DNA of 64,000 bases from Bradyrhizobium centrolobii (GTDB taxonomy: Bacteria > Pseudomonadota > Alphaproteobacteria > Rhizobiales > Xanthobacteraceae), in contig NZ_LUUB01000022.1 of NCBI RefSeq assembly GCF_001641635.1, forward strand, positions 1-64,000. The letters run 5' to 3'. The first letter of the stretch is position 1. The number at the start of each line of letters is the position of its first letter. Made by a program: the position numbers and the translations under genes. Below the pieces are notes generated by a model. That model was not told the origin of the DNA and ran no database searches. It saw only the letters and a list, made by a program, of their open reading frames with translations. Below, one piece after another: positions 9,323 to 19,200 of the stretch.

Positions 9323-11134
9323 TCAGTGTCCTGCGCGGACGGCTCCCAGGCGAAGGTTCCGGGAAAAAAGGCTGCTGGAGTCCGCCAGCAACTTCGCCGG
9401 GGGCCCCTCCGCGCTAACCCGGCCGGCCTCAAGGCACACCGCGTGGTCTGCGTCGAGCACAGACTCCAGGCGGTGGGTAATGAGCAGCAAGGTCCGGCCT
9501 TTGAGCTGCCGCTGGATGGCGTGCTTGATGCTCTCTTCCAGCGAGCGATCGAGAGCGCTCATGGCCTCGTCAAGGATCAGGAACTCCGGATTGCGGACAA
9601 TCGCGCGAGCAAGTCCAAGACGCTGGCGCTGTCCGCCCGAAAAGCGCGTGCCGTGCTGCCCGATCCAGGTGTTGTACTTGTCGGGTAACGCCTCGACCAT
9701 TTCCGAAATGCCCGCGACGCGCAGCGCGTGCAAGATCTCCTCCTCCGAGGCATCGTTCTTGGACATGCGCACATTGTCCATCACGGTGCCTTCGACAAGG
9801 TCGACGTCCTGGCCGGCAATCGCAAGCAGGCCAAGCCAGTCGGTTCGGCGGAGATCATTGACGGGACGACCGTCAACCCTGATGCATCCCTCGGCCGCCG
9901 AATAGAGCCCAAGCAGGAGGTTCACGATCGTGGTCTTGCCCGTCCCGCTCGCGCCGACGAGGGCGGTGATCTTGCCGGCTGGAATGTCAAAGGAGACATC
10001 GCGAAGTGCGGGATCGGATCCCGCGTCGTAGCGGAAGGTCACGTTGCGGAACGAGATCTTGTCGCTCAGCCTGTTGATCGCGAGATGTCCCGGCTTCGGA
10101 TATTCCTTGTCGTCCTTCGCCAGCATCAGACGGATGGAACGCAGCTGCGGCTCGATTTGCGCCAGGTACAACAGGCTTCCCTCCAGCTCGCGCATATGCG
10201 GCTGCAATCGATAGAGCAAGGCGACCGCCGTAAGGCTGGTCGCGAACCCGATTCCCCACATGTCGGCGGAAGCGACAATGAGGCCGAGCACCACCAGATA
10301 TCCAACTTCTGTAAGCGGAGAAACCAGGGCAGCAAGCCGCGCGAGTCCCAGTGCAAGCCGGCGCGCCTCCGCTGACGCGCCCTCGAAGCGTTCCTGATGA
10401 ACCTTCTCCAGACCATACGCACGGATTGTGCGCATGCCCTGAAGGGTCATCAGCATATGCTCTCCCAGTTTCTGATGGACCAGCTTCACGCCGCCGCCGA
10501 GCTCTTGTACGGGCCTGGAAAGCTGACGCAGCCCGGCAAATACGACCATCGACGCAACGATGGCCATAACCGTGATTTTCACCGAGAGCGCAAGGAGAAA
10601 TGAGACGAAGAGAACAACCGAACAGGAGCTGACGATGATGCGGGTAAGGCTGCTGTAAGCCCCGGAGATCAACCAAGTCTCGGTCCCCAGGACCTCCATG
10701 AGGTGGGCCTCGTCATGCCGCTGAAAGAACGAATATGAGGTCGACAGATATTGCAGATGGACGCGGTTGCGCGCGACTTCATTGATCTGCTCGCCAACAT
10801 GCGCGCTGATCAGCGTATTGGCGATAGCGAGGGCGCCACGCACAATGATGAGAAGAAGCACCACCAGAGCGGTTTCAGTCGAGTTATGAAACCAGTTGGT
10901 CGCATGCCCGAGCGCATCGCCCAAAATGCCGCTCGCCGACGTCGCGAGCTCGACCTGACCCATGGCGAGATAGAAGAACAGCAGCACGAGCGTGATCCCG
11001 ACCGTTTCCGCCAGCGACGAGGCCAGGCCGAGGACGATCAGCACGGGCGTTGCCCAGCGCGGCAACGGAGCCACCTTGAAGAGCCGCCACAGTTCGGCCA
11101 ATGCCGCGCGCCGCGCTGCTCGCGGCCCCTTCAT
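9323..11134 (-). CDS. ABC exporter, fused membrane and ATPase domains
   Basis: An MsbA-like half-transporter of 603 residues. The N-terminal 330 or so residues hold about six membrane helices. The C-terminal ATPase has Walker A GASGTGKTT, Q-loop AGQD, signature FSGGQRQR, Walker B FLILDEAMSALD and H-loop LLITHR. It is last in the galE operon. The start at 11134 overlaps the preceding stop as ATGA; an ATG at 11155 (MSENAG) is also possible, and neither has a strong ribosome site. The substrate is unknown: a lipid-linked glycan, or the RTX glycanase encoded next door. Its lack of a partner adaptor gene argues against a classic type I secretion ATPase. Confidence 0.85.
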   Translation of the reverse strand: MKGPRAARRAALAELWRLFKVAPLPRWATPVLIVLGLASSLAETVGITLVLLFFYLAMGQVELATSASGILGDALGHATNWFHNSTETALVVLLLIIVRGALAIANTLISAHVGEQINEVARNRVHLQYLSTSYSFFQRHDEAHLMEVLGTETWLISGAYSSLTRIIVSSCSVVLFVSFLLALSVKITVMAIVASMVVFAGLRQLSRPVQELGGGVKLVHQKLGEHMLMTLQGMRTIRAYGLEKVHQERFEGASAEARRLALGLARLAALVSPLTEVGYLVVLGLIVASADMWGIGFATSLTAVALLYRLQPHMRELEGSLLYLAQIEPQLRSIRLMLAKDDKEYPKPGHLAINRLSDKISFRNVTFRYDAGSDPALRDVSFDIPAGKITALVGASGTGKTTIVNLLLGLYSAAEGCIRVDGRPVNDLRRTDWLGLLAIAGQDVDLVEGTVMDNVRMSKNDASEEEILHALRVAGISEMVEALPDKYNTWIGQHGTRFSGGQRQRLGLARAIVRNPEFLILDEAMSALDRSLEESIKHAIQRQLKGRTLLLITHRLESVLDADHAVCLEAGRVSAEGPPAKLLADSSSLFSRNLRLGAVRAGH

Positions 11135-12147
11135 ATTGCCAGCGTTTTCTGACATTGAGTTTGACCAGGATCGCCGATCAGGAACGACGGCGGCGGCCGT
11201 CGCAGTTCTCTGTGTCGCAAACCGCGGGACATCCACCACGCTGCCGAGGCAATATCCCGCGGTAGGGCAAGCGCGACGACCTTGACGGCCAACAAGGGAT
11301 TCCGCCGGCCTAACAGCACGAGGACCGATGCAAAGGACCGCAATCGGCCGCCGATCAGCGCCCGTCGAAGCAGCCACCGCGCATAGTTACTGATTCCCCG
11401 GTCCAGTAAGGCAACGCGATCGGGATGGCGAGCCGCCATCTCGTCCGCAACCAGCATCCAGGAGCGGAACATCCGCGTCATGTTGCTGGACATATTGTTC
11501 GGCAGGTCGCGGTAGCCGATCTCATATTCAGGAACCACCGCGAAGTGATACGATTCCGCGACGCGGCAGTAAAACAGCAGGTCTTCACAGCCCTGGGCGC
11601 CCGACGCCCGAAGCCCACTCTCGAATCCGCGTGCAGCGATCAGCGCTTCCCTGCGGACCATTGCTGCACTTCCGTTGCCGATGAAATTGTCCTGGAACAG
11701 ATAGTCCAGCACCTCGCCTGCATGAAGGACCGGATGCGATTTGCCGCTCACGCGGCTTTTCGAATCAATCCAGGCGTACCAGCTATAGACGAGGCCCGTC
11801 TTCTCCCCTCCGTCAATTATGGCCTGGAGCTGTCGCTCGATCTTGCCCGGCGCCCACAGATCATCGGCGTCGATAAACGCGATGAATTCCGCACGCGCCG
11901 CCCGCCATCCGACGTTGCGTGCGGCTGCCACGCCTGCGTTGTCCTGCCGTATGATCCTGATACGAGGATCGCGCTCTGCATGCTCCTCCGCGACGGCAAG
12001 CGTGTCGTCGGTGGAGCCGTCGTCCACCACGATGATCTCGAGCCGTTCGTGTGACTGGGATCTGACGCTGCGAAGCGTTTCGTCGATCGTCGCCTCGGCA
12101 TTGAACGCGGGAATGACCACACTGACCAGAGAGGTGGCGGTACTCAT
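11131..12147 (-). CDS. Family 2 glycosyltransferase, 338 aa
   Basis: Transfers a sugar from a nucleotide sugar to the growing lipid-linked EPS unit at the cytoplasmic face. The GT-A fold is shown by VSVVIPAFNAE, the nucleotide-binding VVDDGSTDD and the DXD-type metal site IDADDLW. An acceptor-side region contains GCEDLLFY. It overlaps the upstream fusion gene by 4 nt (ATGA) and the downstream ABC gene by 4 nt, so it is translated as part of one operon. Sugar specificity cannot be read from sequence. Confidence 0.88.
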   Translation of the reverse strand: MSTATSLVSVVIPAFNAEATIDETLRSVRSQSHERLEIIVVDDGSTDDTLAVAEEHAERDPRIRIIRQDNAGVAAARNVGWRAARAEFIAFIDADDLWAPGKIERQLQAIIDGGEKTGLVYSWYAWIDSKSRVSGKSHPVLHAGEVLDYLFQDNFIGNGSAAMVRREALIAARGFESGLRASGAQGCEDLLFYCRVAESYHFAVVPEYEIGYRDLPNNMSSNMTRMFRSWMLVADEMAARHPDRVALLDRGISNYARWLLRRALIGGRLRSFASVLVLLGRRNPLLAVKVVALALPRDIASAAWWMSRGLRHRELRRPPPSFLIGDPGQTQCQKTLAI

Positions 12148-15083
12148 TGATACTGCTCCAAGCGGTGCACAAATGCTTCCAGATTACGGTCGCCTCTGAC
12201 TTCGATACGCGGAAGGTCGAGCAAATCGTCCTGCAACTCTGCGGCCCGGTCGGCCGTATTGAATACAGCCTTGTAGCCGCACTCCGCCGCGAGAATCCTA
12301 AGCCGTTGATCGGTGCATCCAAATGGAGCCGCAAGCGACGTCGTCGGGCGCTCCAGCCAGGTCTCGAGCTGGATGCGGGACCGCAGCAATTCTTCGGCAA
12401 GTTCCGAGCTTGAAAGCCGATCGCTCCGGGGATGGCGCGCCAGGTGGCTACCAAACATTGCGCCTTCGCCGGCCAGCGCGACAATCCTGTCCACATCCAT
12501 CAGCCGCGCAGGCGTTCCGAACGATTGATCCCACTCCGCGCGCCCGCCAACCAGATCCGTGACGATGAACACCTCCGCGCTCAGATCATTGGCTTTCAGG
12601 ATCGGCCACGCCTGTTCGGCAAAATCCTCATATCCGTCGTCGAAGGTGATCAGCAGCGGCCTGCCCTCGAACGGATAGTCGTTGGCGACAAACCACGCCA
12701 GCTGCTCCGAGTTGATGGTGTGGTAGCCGTTCCTTCGCAACCACAACATCTGCTCCGCAAAGGTATCCGGATTAACGCGATAGCGCGCAAGACCTTCCGG
12801 CCCATCAGTTGCAATTCGATGGTACATCAAGACCGGAACGAGCGGGCGCCTTTCCGATTTCCGGACTTCCGATCGCCGCGTGACGGCGCCGTTCGGCACG
12901 ACAAATCGCGCGACATCCCTTTCAATCGTCGCGCCTATTCGCGCCATCGCCACCCGCGGACCCGGCGCGACCTCGCCAGGCTTCAGGCGCCTGTAGCGAT
13001 CGACGCGATAGAGGGAGGTCTGTATCGATGCCTCAAGCGCAAGATCGGGCAGCTGCGCCATCACCCGCGCAATTGTCTCGGCCCCGTACGGATTCTCCCA
13101 GTCGAACCCGGTTCGGGACATATCGTCCTTCAAGACAAAACTGTGCGCCGTGATGAGATGACCGCCGGGACGCAAGGCCCGCGCAATCCTTTGCGCGACA
13201 CTCACCAATTCGGCTTCGTCCTCCAGGTAGTAAAGCACCTCGGAGCAGCAGATGAGATCCATCTCATCGGGCAGACGTTCGGTCGACAGATCAAGCTTGA
13301 GAAACTCCACATTGCCAATTCCGTCGCACCGCAGGCGAGCCCGATCGAGCGCTGTTGCTGAGATATCGGATGCCAAGAGGTGCCCGACCTTCGTGGCCAG
13401 CTGCCGGCTGAAATGCCCTTCCGCGCATGCCAGCTCGATGGCGCGTTCCGGCCGCTCTGGCGGCAACAATTCCAGTTGCCGCCGGTATTTCTCCTGCTCA
13501 TAGGGCGAGCCGTAGTTCCAGGGGTCCTCTTTTTGAAAGAACCTTTCCCAGAACAACTCGCGTCCAATGTCCCGAGGGCCTTCTTCAACGGCGCGGCTCT
13601 CTGTGCTGACCGACATCGACGAGCTTGGAGCGCGCCGTGACCTGGCATCGCTCGAGAAACGGTCCTGCAGCACCTGCAGGCGATGCTGGTGACTATCCGG
13701 ATTGCTGCGCGCAAGCGATCGAATACGTCTTATCAACTTGACAGGCCAGGTCTGATGTTGAAGTCGCCAGCGCTTGCGCACTCGAATCCGCAAATGGGCA
13801 AGGTGCTCGTCAACAAGCTTCATCCAGAAATCTGAATCTATCGGACCGAGGAGCCCGACATCGAGCAAAGCCAGAACATTCGATCCATCGCAAAGATACA
13901 CGTAAAGTCGGTCTATGCGACCGGGCAGGTTGAGCGCCGGGAGTTTCCGAAGATCGACGCGGAGACCGAGTGTTAGAGAAAGTTCGCGCGGAGCCGAAAG
14001 GTCATCGTAGTCGAGCAACATGCGCTCGAATCGATACTGGACCTTTCGGGCTGCTGCCGTATCGTTCCAGGCTTGCCCGACTGCGGTGATCAGTTCAGTC
14101 ACATACGGGCCAAACTGCGCCCAGCGACCAGCCAATCCCGCCGGGGTCGTTCGAGCGCCAACGACGATCGCGTCCAGTAGGCAAGAGGCCATCTGATCCG
14201 CGGTTGTCTCGGATTGCGGTATGTCGGCAAGAACTTCTGTCGAGAGACGGCTCCTCTGCCCGCGGGCACAATTTATGCCGCAGCACCAAAGTGCGAAGTA
14301 GGCAAGTGCTGCTGCCTGCGATCTGCCGCGAACGGCAGATGCTCCGCCTTGATGCTCCGGCGCCGGATATTCCATCCGTTCGTCGGCGGAGAATCCACGC
14401 GCAATAACGACATTCCCATCAACCAGCATTTGCTGGACATCTCCGGATAGGGAATGCTCGCTTGACCAATAGTAGCTCAGCAGCTCGTTGACATGGATCC
14501 AGCTACCGCCGGTTCGCGCGATCCGCTGCCACAGATCCCATTCCTCGCAGGTACGTAGATTGACATCAAAGCCGCCAACTCCCAGTACCGCGCTTCTCTT
14601 GACAAGGACACTGTGGACAGCGACGGGACAACTGCGTGCGAAGGCTTCAAATGGATTGATCGCAACGGCTGCATTGCCATAGCGAGGCGTCTGGCCGCCA
14701 TCCGGCATCACGCGACAATGATCGCAGCAAGCAGCGATCGCGGAGGGGTTACCATCCAACGCCGCGTTCATTTTGGAGAGAAATTGCTCGTCGAGCCAGT
14801 CGTCACTATCGAGGAACAGAAGCCGTTCCCCGCTTGCGCTGGAAAGGCCGACATTGCGGGCCGTCGAGACGCCTCGCCCATCGGATTTAAGCGTAATGAA
14901 CCGGGCGTCCCGCGCCGCATAGCCAGCGACGATGGCCGGCGTCGCATCGACGGAGCCGTCATCAACAATCAGTGCTTCCCATTTCGGGTCGGCTTGAGCC
15001 AGCAGGCTATCAAGGGTCCGCGCAATGGTCTGCTCCGCATTGCGGGCAGCGATTACGATCGAGGTGAGTGAACCGGCCGTCAT
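12144..15083 (-). CDS. Fusion: GT2, SAM methyltransferase, polysaccharide deacetylase
   Basis: A 979-residue, three-domain cytoplasmic protein. Residues 1-230 are a GT2 transferase (LTSIVIAARNAE, IVDDGSVD, LDSDDW). Residues about 505-690 match the NodS-type N-methyltransferase fold (FWERFFQKEDPWNYGSPYE, AIELACAEGHFS, CCSEVLYYL). Residues about 745-979 are a NodB-type deacetylase with TFDDGYEDF (D815, D816) and GSHLARHP (H880, H884). The usual aromatic or Arg before PFG is replaced by Ala (LAAPFG). Residues about 240-500 link the first two domains and lack a recognised motif. A GT2/NodS-like/NodB-like fusion implies assembly, deacetylation and methylation of an amino sugar in one enzyme. It overlaps both neighbours by 4 nt. 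Confidence 0.9.
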   Translation of the reverse strand: MTAGSLTSIVIAARNAEQTIARTLDSLLAQADPKWEALIVDDGSVDATPAIVAGYAARDARFITLKSDGRGVSTARNVGLSSASGERLLFLDSDDWLDEQFLSKMNAALDGNPSAIAACCDHCRVMPDGGQTPRYGNAAVAINPFEAFARSCPVAVHSVLVKRSAVLGVGGFDVNLRTCEEWDLWQRIARTGGSWIHVNELLSYYWSSEHSLSGDVQQMLVDGNVVIARGFSADERMEYPAPEHQGGASAVRGRSQAAALAYFALWCCGINCARGQRSRLSTEVLADIPQSETTADQMASCLLDAIVVGARTTPAGLAGRWAQFGPYVTELITAVGQAWNDTAAARKVQYRFERMLLDYDDLSAPRELSLTLGLRVDLRKLPALNLPGRIDRLYVYLCDGSNVLALLDVGLLGPIDSDFWMKLVDEHLAHLRIRVRKRWRLQHQTWPVKLIRRIRSLARSNPDSHQHRLQVLQDRFSSDARSRRAPSSSMSVSTESRAVEEGPRDIGRELFWERFFQKEDPWNYGSPYEQEKYRRQLELLPPERPERAIELACAEGHFSRQLATKVGHLLASDISATALDRARLRCDGIGNVEFLKLDLSTERLPDEMDLICCSEVLYYLEDEAELVSVAQRIARALRPGGHLITAHSFVLKDDMSRTGFDWENPYGAETIARVMAQLPDLALEASIQTSLYRVDRYRRLKPGEVAPGPRVAMARIGATIERDVARFVVPNGAVTRRSEVRKSERRPLVPVLMYHRIATDGPEGLARYRVNPDTFAEQMLWLRRNGYHTINSEQLAWFVANDYPFEGRPLLITFDDGYEDFAEQAWPILKANDLSAEVFIVTDLVGGRAEWDQSFGTPARLMDVDRIVALAGEGAMFGSHLARHPRSDRLSSSELAEELLRSRIQLETWLERPTTSLAAPFGCTDQRLRILAAECGYKAVFNTADRAAELQDDLLDLPRIEVRGDRNLEAFVHRLEQYQ

Positions 15084-15328
15084 TTGCGCTTCCGCTCACC
15101 GTGATAGAGGCGAAAGCCCGACGCACAGCCCGTGATCTCCCCCTCAAGAAAGCGGTTAGCAACGCGCCCGCGACCGATCAGCACGCGGCCGATTGGACGA
15201 TCGCGGTAACAAAACACGGTCATGCCCTCGCGCAATCCTGCTCCGGCAATGTCCGCAGGCGACATCCCCGCGACGCGCGTGACACCCTCGCCTAACGGCA
15301 GGTCCGCGATGGAAGCGTGCGTGGCCAT
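15080..15328 (-). CDS. Small conserved-looking protein, 82 aa
   Basis: Begins MATHASIADLPLGEGVTRVA; no signal peptide or membrane helix. The middle, FCYRDRPIGRVLIGRGRV, is beta-rich with an RPIG turn. It reminds me of short accessory domains found beside some glycosyltransferases, but I cannot name the family. It lies 12 nt after galE and overlaps the fusion gene start by 4 nt, so it is co-translated with sugar-modifying enzymes and probably partners the fusion protein. Function unknown. Confidence 0.6.
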   Translation of the reverse strand: MATHASIADLPLGEGVTRVAGMSPADIAGAGLREGMTVFCYRDRPIGRVLIGRGRVANRFLEGEITGCASGFRLYHGERKRK

Positions 15329-15340
15329 CTCGTTGCCCCG

Positions 15341-16324
15341 TCAAACGGGCGGATGACGGTCGCGCCACTCGAGCGCGGTCTTGATGATAAAGTCGATACC
15401 GGAATGCTGCGGCTGCCAGCCGAGTTCTCGCTCGGCCTTCGCAAACGAGGCAACGAGCTTGGCGGGATCGCCCGCACGGCGCGGGCCGCGGCGCACGACC
15501 GGCTTACACCTGGCGACACGCTCCACGGCCTCGATCAATTCGTGCACGCTGGTGCCGACGCCGGTACCCAGATTGAACACATGCGTGCCACCCCGCTCGA
15601 GCAGCATTTCGCCTGCAAGCAGGTGGGCTCGCGCCAGATCATTGACGTGGATGTAGTCTCTGATCGCGCTGCCATCAGGCGTCGGAAAATCCGTGCCCAG
15701 AATTGTAAATGGCTGATCCGCTCGGCGCGCGGCCTCGATCGCGAGGGGTATGGCGTGGCTCTCAGGCTCGTGTCGCTCGCCAATTTCACCCTCCGGATCG
15801 GCACCGGCAGCGTTGAAATAGCGCAAGGATACCGAACCGATGCCATAAGCCCTGCCAAAGTCCTCCAGCATCCGCTCGATAATCATCTTCGACCAGCCGT
15901 AGGGATTAATCGGCGCCTGCGGATGCCTTTCATCGATGGGGATGTGCTGGGGCACGCCATAACTAGCGCACGTGCTCGAAAACAGGATATGGCGGCATCC
16001 TGCCGCGCGCATGCCATTCAGCAGCGCAAGCGTGCCGGCGGTGTTGTTCTCGTAGTATATCGCAGGGTTTTCAACCGACTCGCCGACGTAGGCGAAAGCC
16101 GCGAAATGTGCGACGAGATCTGGCTCGTACTTTTCCAGCGTCCCGCGTACCGCGATTGGATCGCGAACATCACCTTCCACCAGGGGGCCCCAACGCACGG
16201 CGTCGCGCCAGCCGCGCGAGAGATTGTCGAGCGTCACCACATTCCAGCCGGCCCTGGCGAACGTCTTGCAGCAGTGGGAGCCCACATATCCCGCACCGCC
16301 GGTAACCAATACCGTCCTGGTCAT
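15341..16324 (-). CDS. galE: UDP-glucose 4-epimerase
   Basis: Interconverts UDP-glucose and UDP-galactose (or the N-acetyl forms), supplying galactose for EPS; rhizobial equivalents are often called exoB. It has 327 residues, with NAD-binding GGAGYVGSH at 9-17, SSTCASYG at about 116-123 and catalytic Y142/K146 in PYGWSK. SLRYFNAAGADPEG and RDYIHVNDLA are hallmark GalE segments. It heads a five-gene operon running down to the ABC exporter with 4-nt overlaps or tiny gaps. Confidence 0.93.
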   Translation of the reverse strand: MTRTVLVTGGAGYVGSHCCKTFARAGWNVVTLDNLSRGWRDAVRWGPLVEGDVRDPIAVRGTLEKYEPDLVAHFAAFAYVGESVENPAIYYENNTAGTLALLNGMRAAGCRHILFSSTCASYGVPQHIPIDERHPQAPINPYGWSKMIIERMLEDFGRAYGIGSVSLRYFNAAGADPEGEIGERHEPESHAIPLAIEAARRADQPFTILGTDFPTPDGSAIRDYIHVNDLARAHLLAGEMLLERGGTHVFNLGTGVGTSVHELIEAVERVARCKPVVRRGPRRAGDPAKLVASFAKAERELGWQPQHSGIDFIIKTALEWRDRHPPV

Positions 16325-17104
16325 GCTGTCTCTCCGGGCCGATTGCGGCTTGGCACACTTGCAAATCGTTCACGCAACTGCGCGGCCGGCGAACAAGAGA
16401 GGTTTTCGCGCGCGCACATCATGGCGGGCCCGCCTGCGAAAGCCGGAAGCGCACTGCACTTTTGATTTGCCCCCGAGATTCGATCGCCCAGCTCCTGTTC
16501 ACGCGCAAACTTGTTCAAAGTCGCCGTCGGCGATCGCGGACGGGATACCTGCGTATCGATTCAAAATGCGGCTTCTTCACGATTGAGCAACAAGCGCGCG
16601 CACTACAATGCGAAGCGACAACTCCGGTTCCAATCTCCGCACGTGACCAGCGAAGAGCTATCCCCTCGCGGCGCTGCTCGGCTTTGCAGCCACCGTACGA
16701 GCAACCGGCATATCGCTTCGGCGCGCATCCCTGAGAGTCCGATGCAAAGTCCGGGAACGCCGCTGGCTCGTTAGCGGACGAACCCGCGTTTGCGATCCGG
16801 ATTCGCCTGGATCAGCTCGCCTGGAACCTGGGCTCGTTGCCCGGTACGGGCGCAACATTCAGGCAGCAAAGACTCCCACACCCGAACCGGTTGCGATATC
16901 AACCAGCACAACTGCGTCAGCAAATGCACCCGGACAAGCATGGCGATGCCTACGTCTGAGGCAGATCCGGCTGCGAGTTTCGTCAAGATGCAACGATGTG
17001 CAGACCCCGCGCGACTCGTCCATGAACAGTCGATCGAGACGATGACGCTCGCATTGCAGAACATCGTTATTAAAAGCGCGGCCTATCGACCCGCCTGGGT
17101 CGGT
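16325..17104. other. Non-coding stretch, about 780 bp
   Basis: Open frames exist on both strands, but none has a plausible start, domain or composition. It presumably holds the galE operon promoter at its left end. I see no RNA gene or mobile element in it. Confidence 0.4.
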
Positions 17105-17500
17105 TCACGGCCTGTCCTGCGCAAGCTCGTCGGTGGGATAAAAGCGCGCCTTATGCGCCTCGGACAAAACTTCTCCAGCCGCCGATTTGACCTGCGCAGT
17201 CCATTGGTACACGCCAGGCTTGCACGGAGCGAAGGTTCGGAATGTTCCCGCCGGCAAAACGCCATCCTCCGGGATCGGCAGTTCCTGTCCCCCCATTTCC
17301 CTGACGCCTTGAGTTAGCGTCAGCAACAGCATTCTAGCGCCGGCGGGGATGTTGCGAAGATGAAACTCCGGATTTGGAAACAGTGTCACGCACCCCTGGG
17401 CCCCACGCCAGGAAAAATCCAGCGTCATCGGATCTGCAAAGGCTGAATGACACCCTGCCAGCCATCCGGCCAACGCGACAGCAATGAACCTAGATGACAT
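17105..17500 (-). CDS. Secreted PEBP-like small protein, 131 aa
   Basis: Starting at ATG 17500 gives MSSRFIAVALAGWLAGCHSA followed by FADPMTLDF, a Sec signal peptide with a possible lipobox-like Cys (LAGC). The mature part contains LRNIPAGARMLLLTLT and CKPGVYQWTAQVKSAAGEVL. This resembles the bacterial YbhB/phosphatidylethanolamine-binding fold (NVPAGTKSLA-type strand, later GTHxYxWTV-type strand). That likeness is weak and remembered. The frame extends further upstream, but that part is not signal-like. Isolated, between two divergent EPS units; role unknown. Confidence 0.6.
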   Translation of the reverse strand: MSSRFIAVALAGWLAGCHSAFADPMTLDFSWRGAQGCVTLFPNPEFHLRNIPAGARMLLLTLTQGVREMGGQELPIPEDGVLPAGTFRTFAPCKPGVYQWTAQVKSAAGEVLSEAHKARFYPTDELAQDRP

Positions 17501-17671
17501 AGGGACCCCAAAAATCGGATCTGCTCCAAGGGCACACTTGCCCGCGCGATCAGACCATTGAAGCACAGGTAACGGGCAAGCCTGGACACGCGGTACCAAC
17601 GTTCCTTCGCGTAGGCACTGCCTATGTGGCCGCTTTGAGGCAAAGAGCATATCTCGACGACATTTGAGCAC

Positions 17672-17985
17672 ATCGTGTGGTGGCGCTCGTCACTTCCGCC
17701 ACTTGGCACCGAAATTGAATTCACACCGACACAAGATTTTCTTACTCGTCGAATAGAAGCCGCCATCATGCCTCACTCCGCTGCTGTCCAATATTCGAGC
17801 AGAGTGCCTTCAAAACACATGGCCCGCAGGCACATCAAACCGCGCGGCGATCAACAAGGTTCGAAATTGAGGATAACGCAAACCGACGACAGACAACTCC
17901 GATCCATCTACGCATGGCTGGCGACCTCGCGTCCCGGGCATTGCCATGACAGTCATCTTTCGATTCCCGGGTTGGTGGCGCGGTC
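17672..17985. other. Intergenic region before the GT4 operon
   Basis: About 310 bp between divergent genes. It must carry promoters for both; I see no clear operator, RNA or gene. Confidence 0.4.
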
Positions 17986-19200
17986 ATGAAGATTTTCGTC
18001 CACGACTACGCTGGCCATCCGTTCCAGGTCGATCTCAGCCGTGAACTGGCGGTCCGGGGACATGAAGTCAGCCACGCGTACTTTCATGGCGACCTTGGCC
18101 CGAAGGGCAAGCTCGAGAGATCGTCCGCCGATCCCGATAGCCTGTCTTTTTCCGGCGTCAAGCTATCGCGCCCCTACGACAAGGCGTCCTTCGTGCGACG
18201 CAGATTCGACGACGTCGCCTACGGAAAGGCGGTTGCGAAACTGGTGCACTCGGACAAGCCGGACATCGTCATCTCCGGCAATACGCCGACAGAGGCGCAA
18301 TCGGCCATCGTCAACGCGTGCAAGCAGACCGGCTCGAAGTTCGTGTTCTGGGTCCAGGATTTCTATAGCGTTGCCGTATCGCAGCTGTTGCGCAAGAAGC
18401 TGGGCCCCCCCGGTGCCATGATCGGGGCCTATTACAGGTTTCTAGAGCGACGACAGTTTCAGAGCTCTGATGCGATCGTCGTCATCACGAACGCCTTCTC
18501 GCCGCTTGCAAGCAAGTGGACCGGCACGAAAGACAACGTCTTCGTGATCGAGAACTGGGGTGCACTGAACGATATCGCCCCTCACCCGAAAGACAACGAG
18601 TGGGCACGCCGTCACGGGCTGCACAACTCGTTCAACTTTCTCTATTCGGGCACGCTTGGACTGAAGCACAATCCCGACCTGCTGGTACAGCTCGCCAAGG
18701 CGGTGAAGGGACGCGCAAATGTCGTGACCGTCAGCCAGGGCGTTGGCGTCGCGCATCTCGAGCAGGCCAAGGCCGAGCTCGCGCTGGACAATCTCGTCCT
18801 GTTGCCGCTGCAGCCGTTTGCAGATCTTCCCATGGTGCTCGCCACCTCCGATGTCGCCGTTGCGACGATCGAACCGGAAGCGGGAATATTCTCGGTGCCC
18901 TCGAAGGTGCAATCCTATTTCTGCGCCGGGCGTCCGGTGCTGCTTGCCGCGCCCAAGGAAAATCTCTCTTCCGATCTGATTCGCCGCAATGGCGCCGGAT
19001 TGGTCGTTGATCCCGCCGATCAGGCGGCCTTCCTGAAGGCTGCCCTGCGGCTTCTCGACGACGAAGCCTTGAGAGCAAGTGCAGCCGCCAAAGCGAGATC
19101 ATTTGCGCTCGAAAACTACGACATCAAATTGGTAACCGACCGATTTGAATCGGTGTTTGACTATGCAATCGGTTCGAAAACTGCGGAAAGGAACATCTAA
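17986..19200 (+). CDS. Family 4 glycosyltransferase, WbuB-like, 404 aa
   Basis: A GT-B fold retaining transferase of the WbuB/FucNAc-transferase type. The N-terminal half opens MKIFVHDYAGHPFQVDLSRE with a GHEV segment and VISGNTPTEAQ. The C-terminal half has FLYSGTLGLKHNPDLL and the donor-site region EPEAGIFSVPSKVQSYFCAG with its acidic residue. It leads an operon; its stop TAA shares a base with the next start (TAATG). It probably adds a sugar to the lipid-linked repeat unit, and the donor cannot be predicted. Confidence 0.88.
   Translation: MKIFVHDYAGHPFQVDLSRELAVRGHEVSHAYFHGDLGPKGKLERSSADPDSLSFSGVKLSRPYDKASFVRRRFDDVAYGKAVAKLVHSDKPDIVISGNTPTEAQSAIVNACKQTGSKFVFWVQDFYSVAVSQLLRKKLGPPGAMIGAYYRFLERRQFQSSDAIVVITNAFSPLASKWTGTKDNVFVIENWGALNDIAPHPKDNEWARRHGLHNSFNFLYSGTLGLKHNPDLLVQLAKAVKGRANVVTVSQGVGVAHLEQAKAELALDNLVLLPLQPFADLPMVLATSDVAVATIEPEAGIFSVPSKVQSYFCAGRPVLLAAPKENLSSDLIRRNGAGLVVDPADQAAFLKAALRLLDDEALRASAAAKARSFALENYDIKLVTDRFESVFDYAIGSKTAERNI

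Noticed and set aside
9323..11134. Idea that the ABC protein is the type I secretion ATPase for the RTX glycanase
   Set aside because: No membrane-fusion partner is adjacent, and the gene is translationally coupled to glycosyltransferases. Kept only as a remote option.
16771..17317. 97-codon minus and 175-codon plus overlapping frames
   Set aside because: They lie on opposite strands of the same DNA, have no signal, helix or motif, and no ribosome site.
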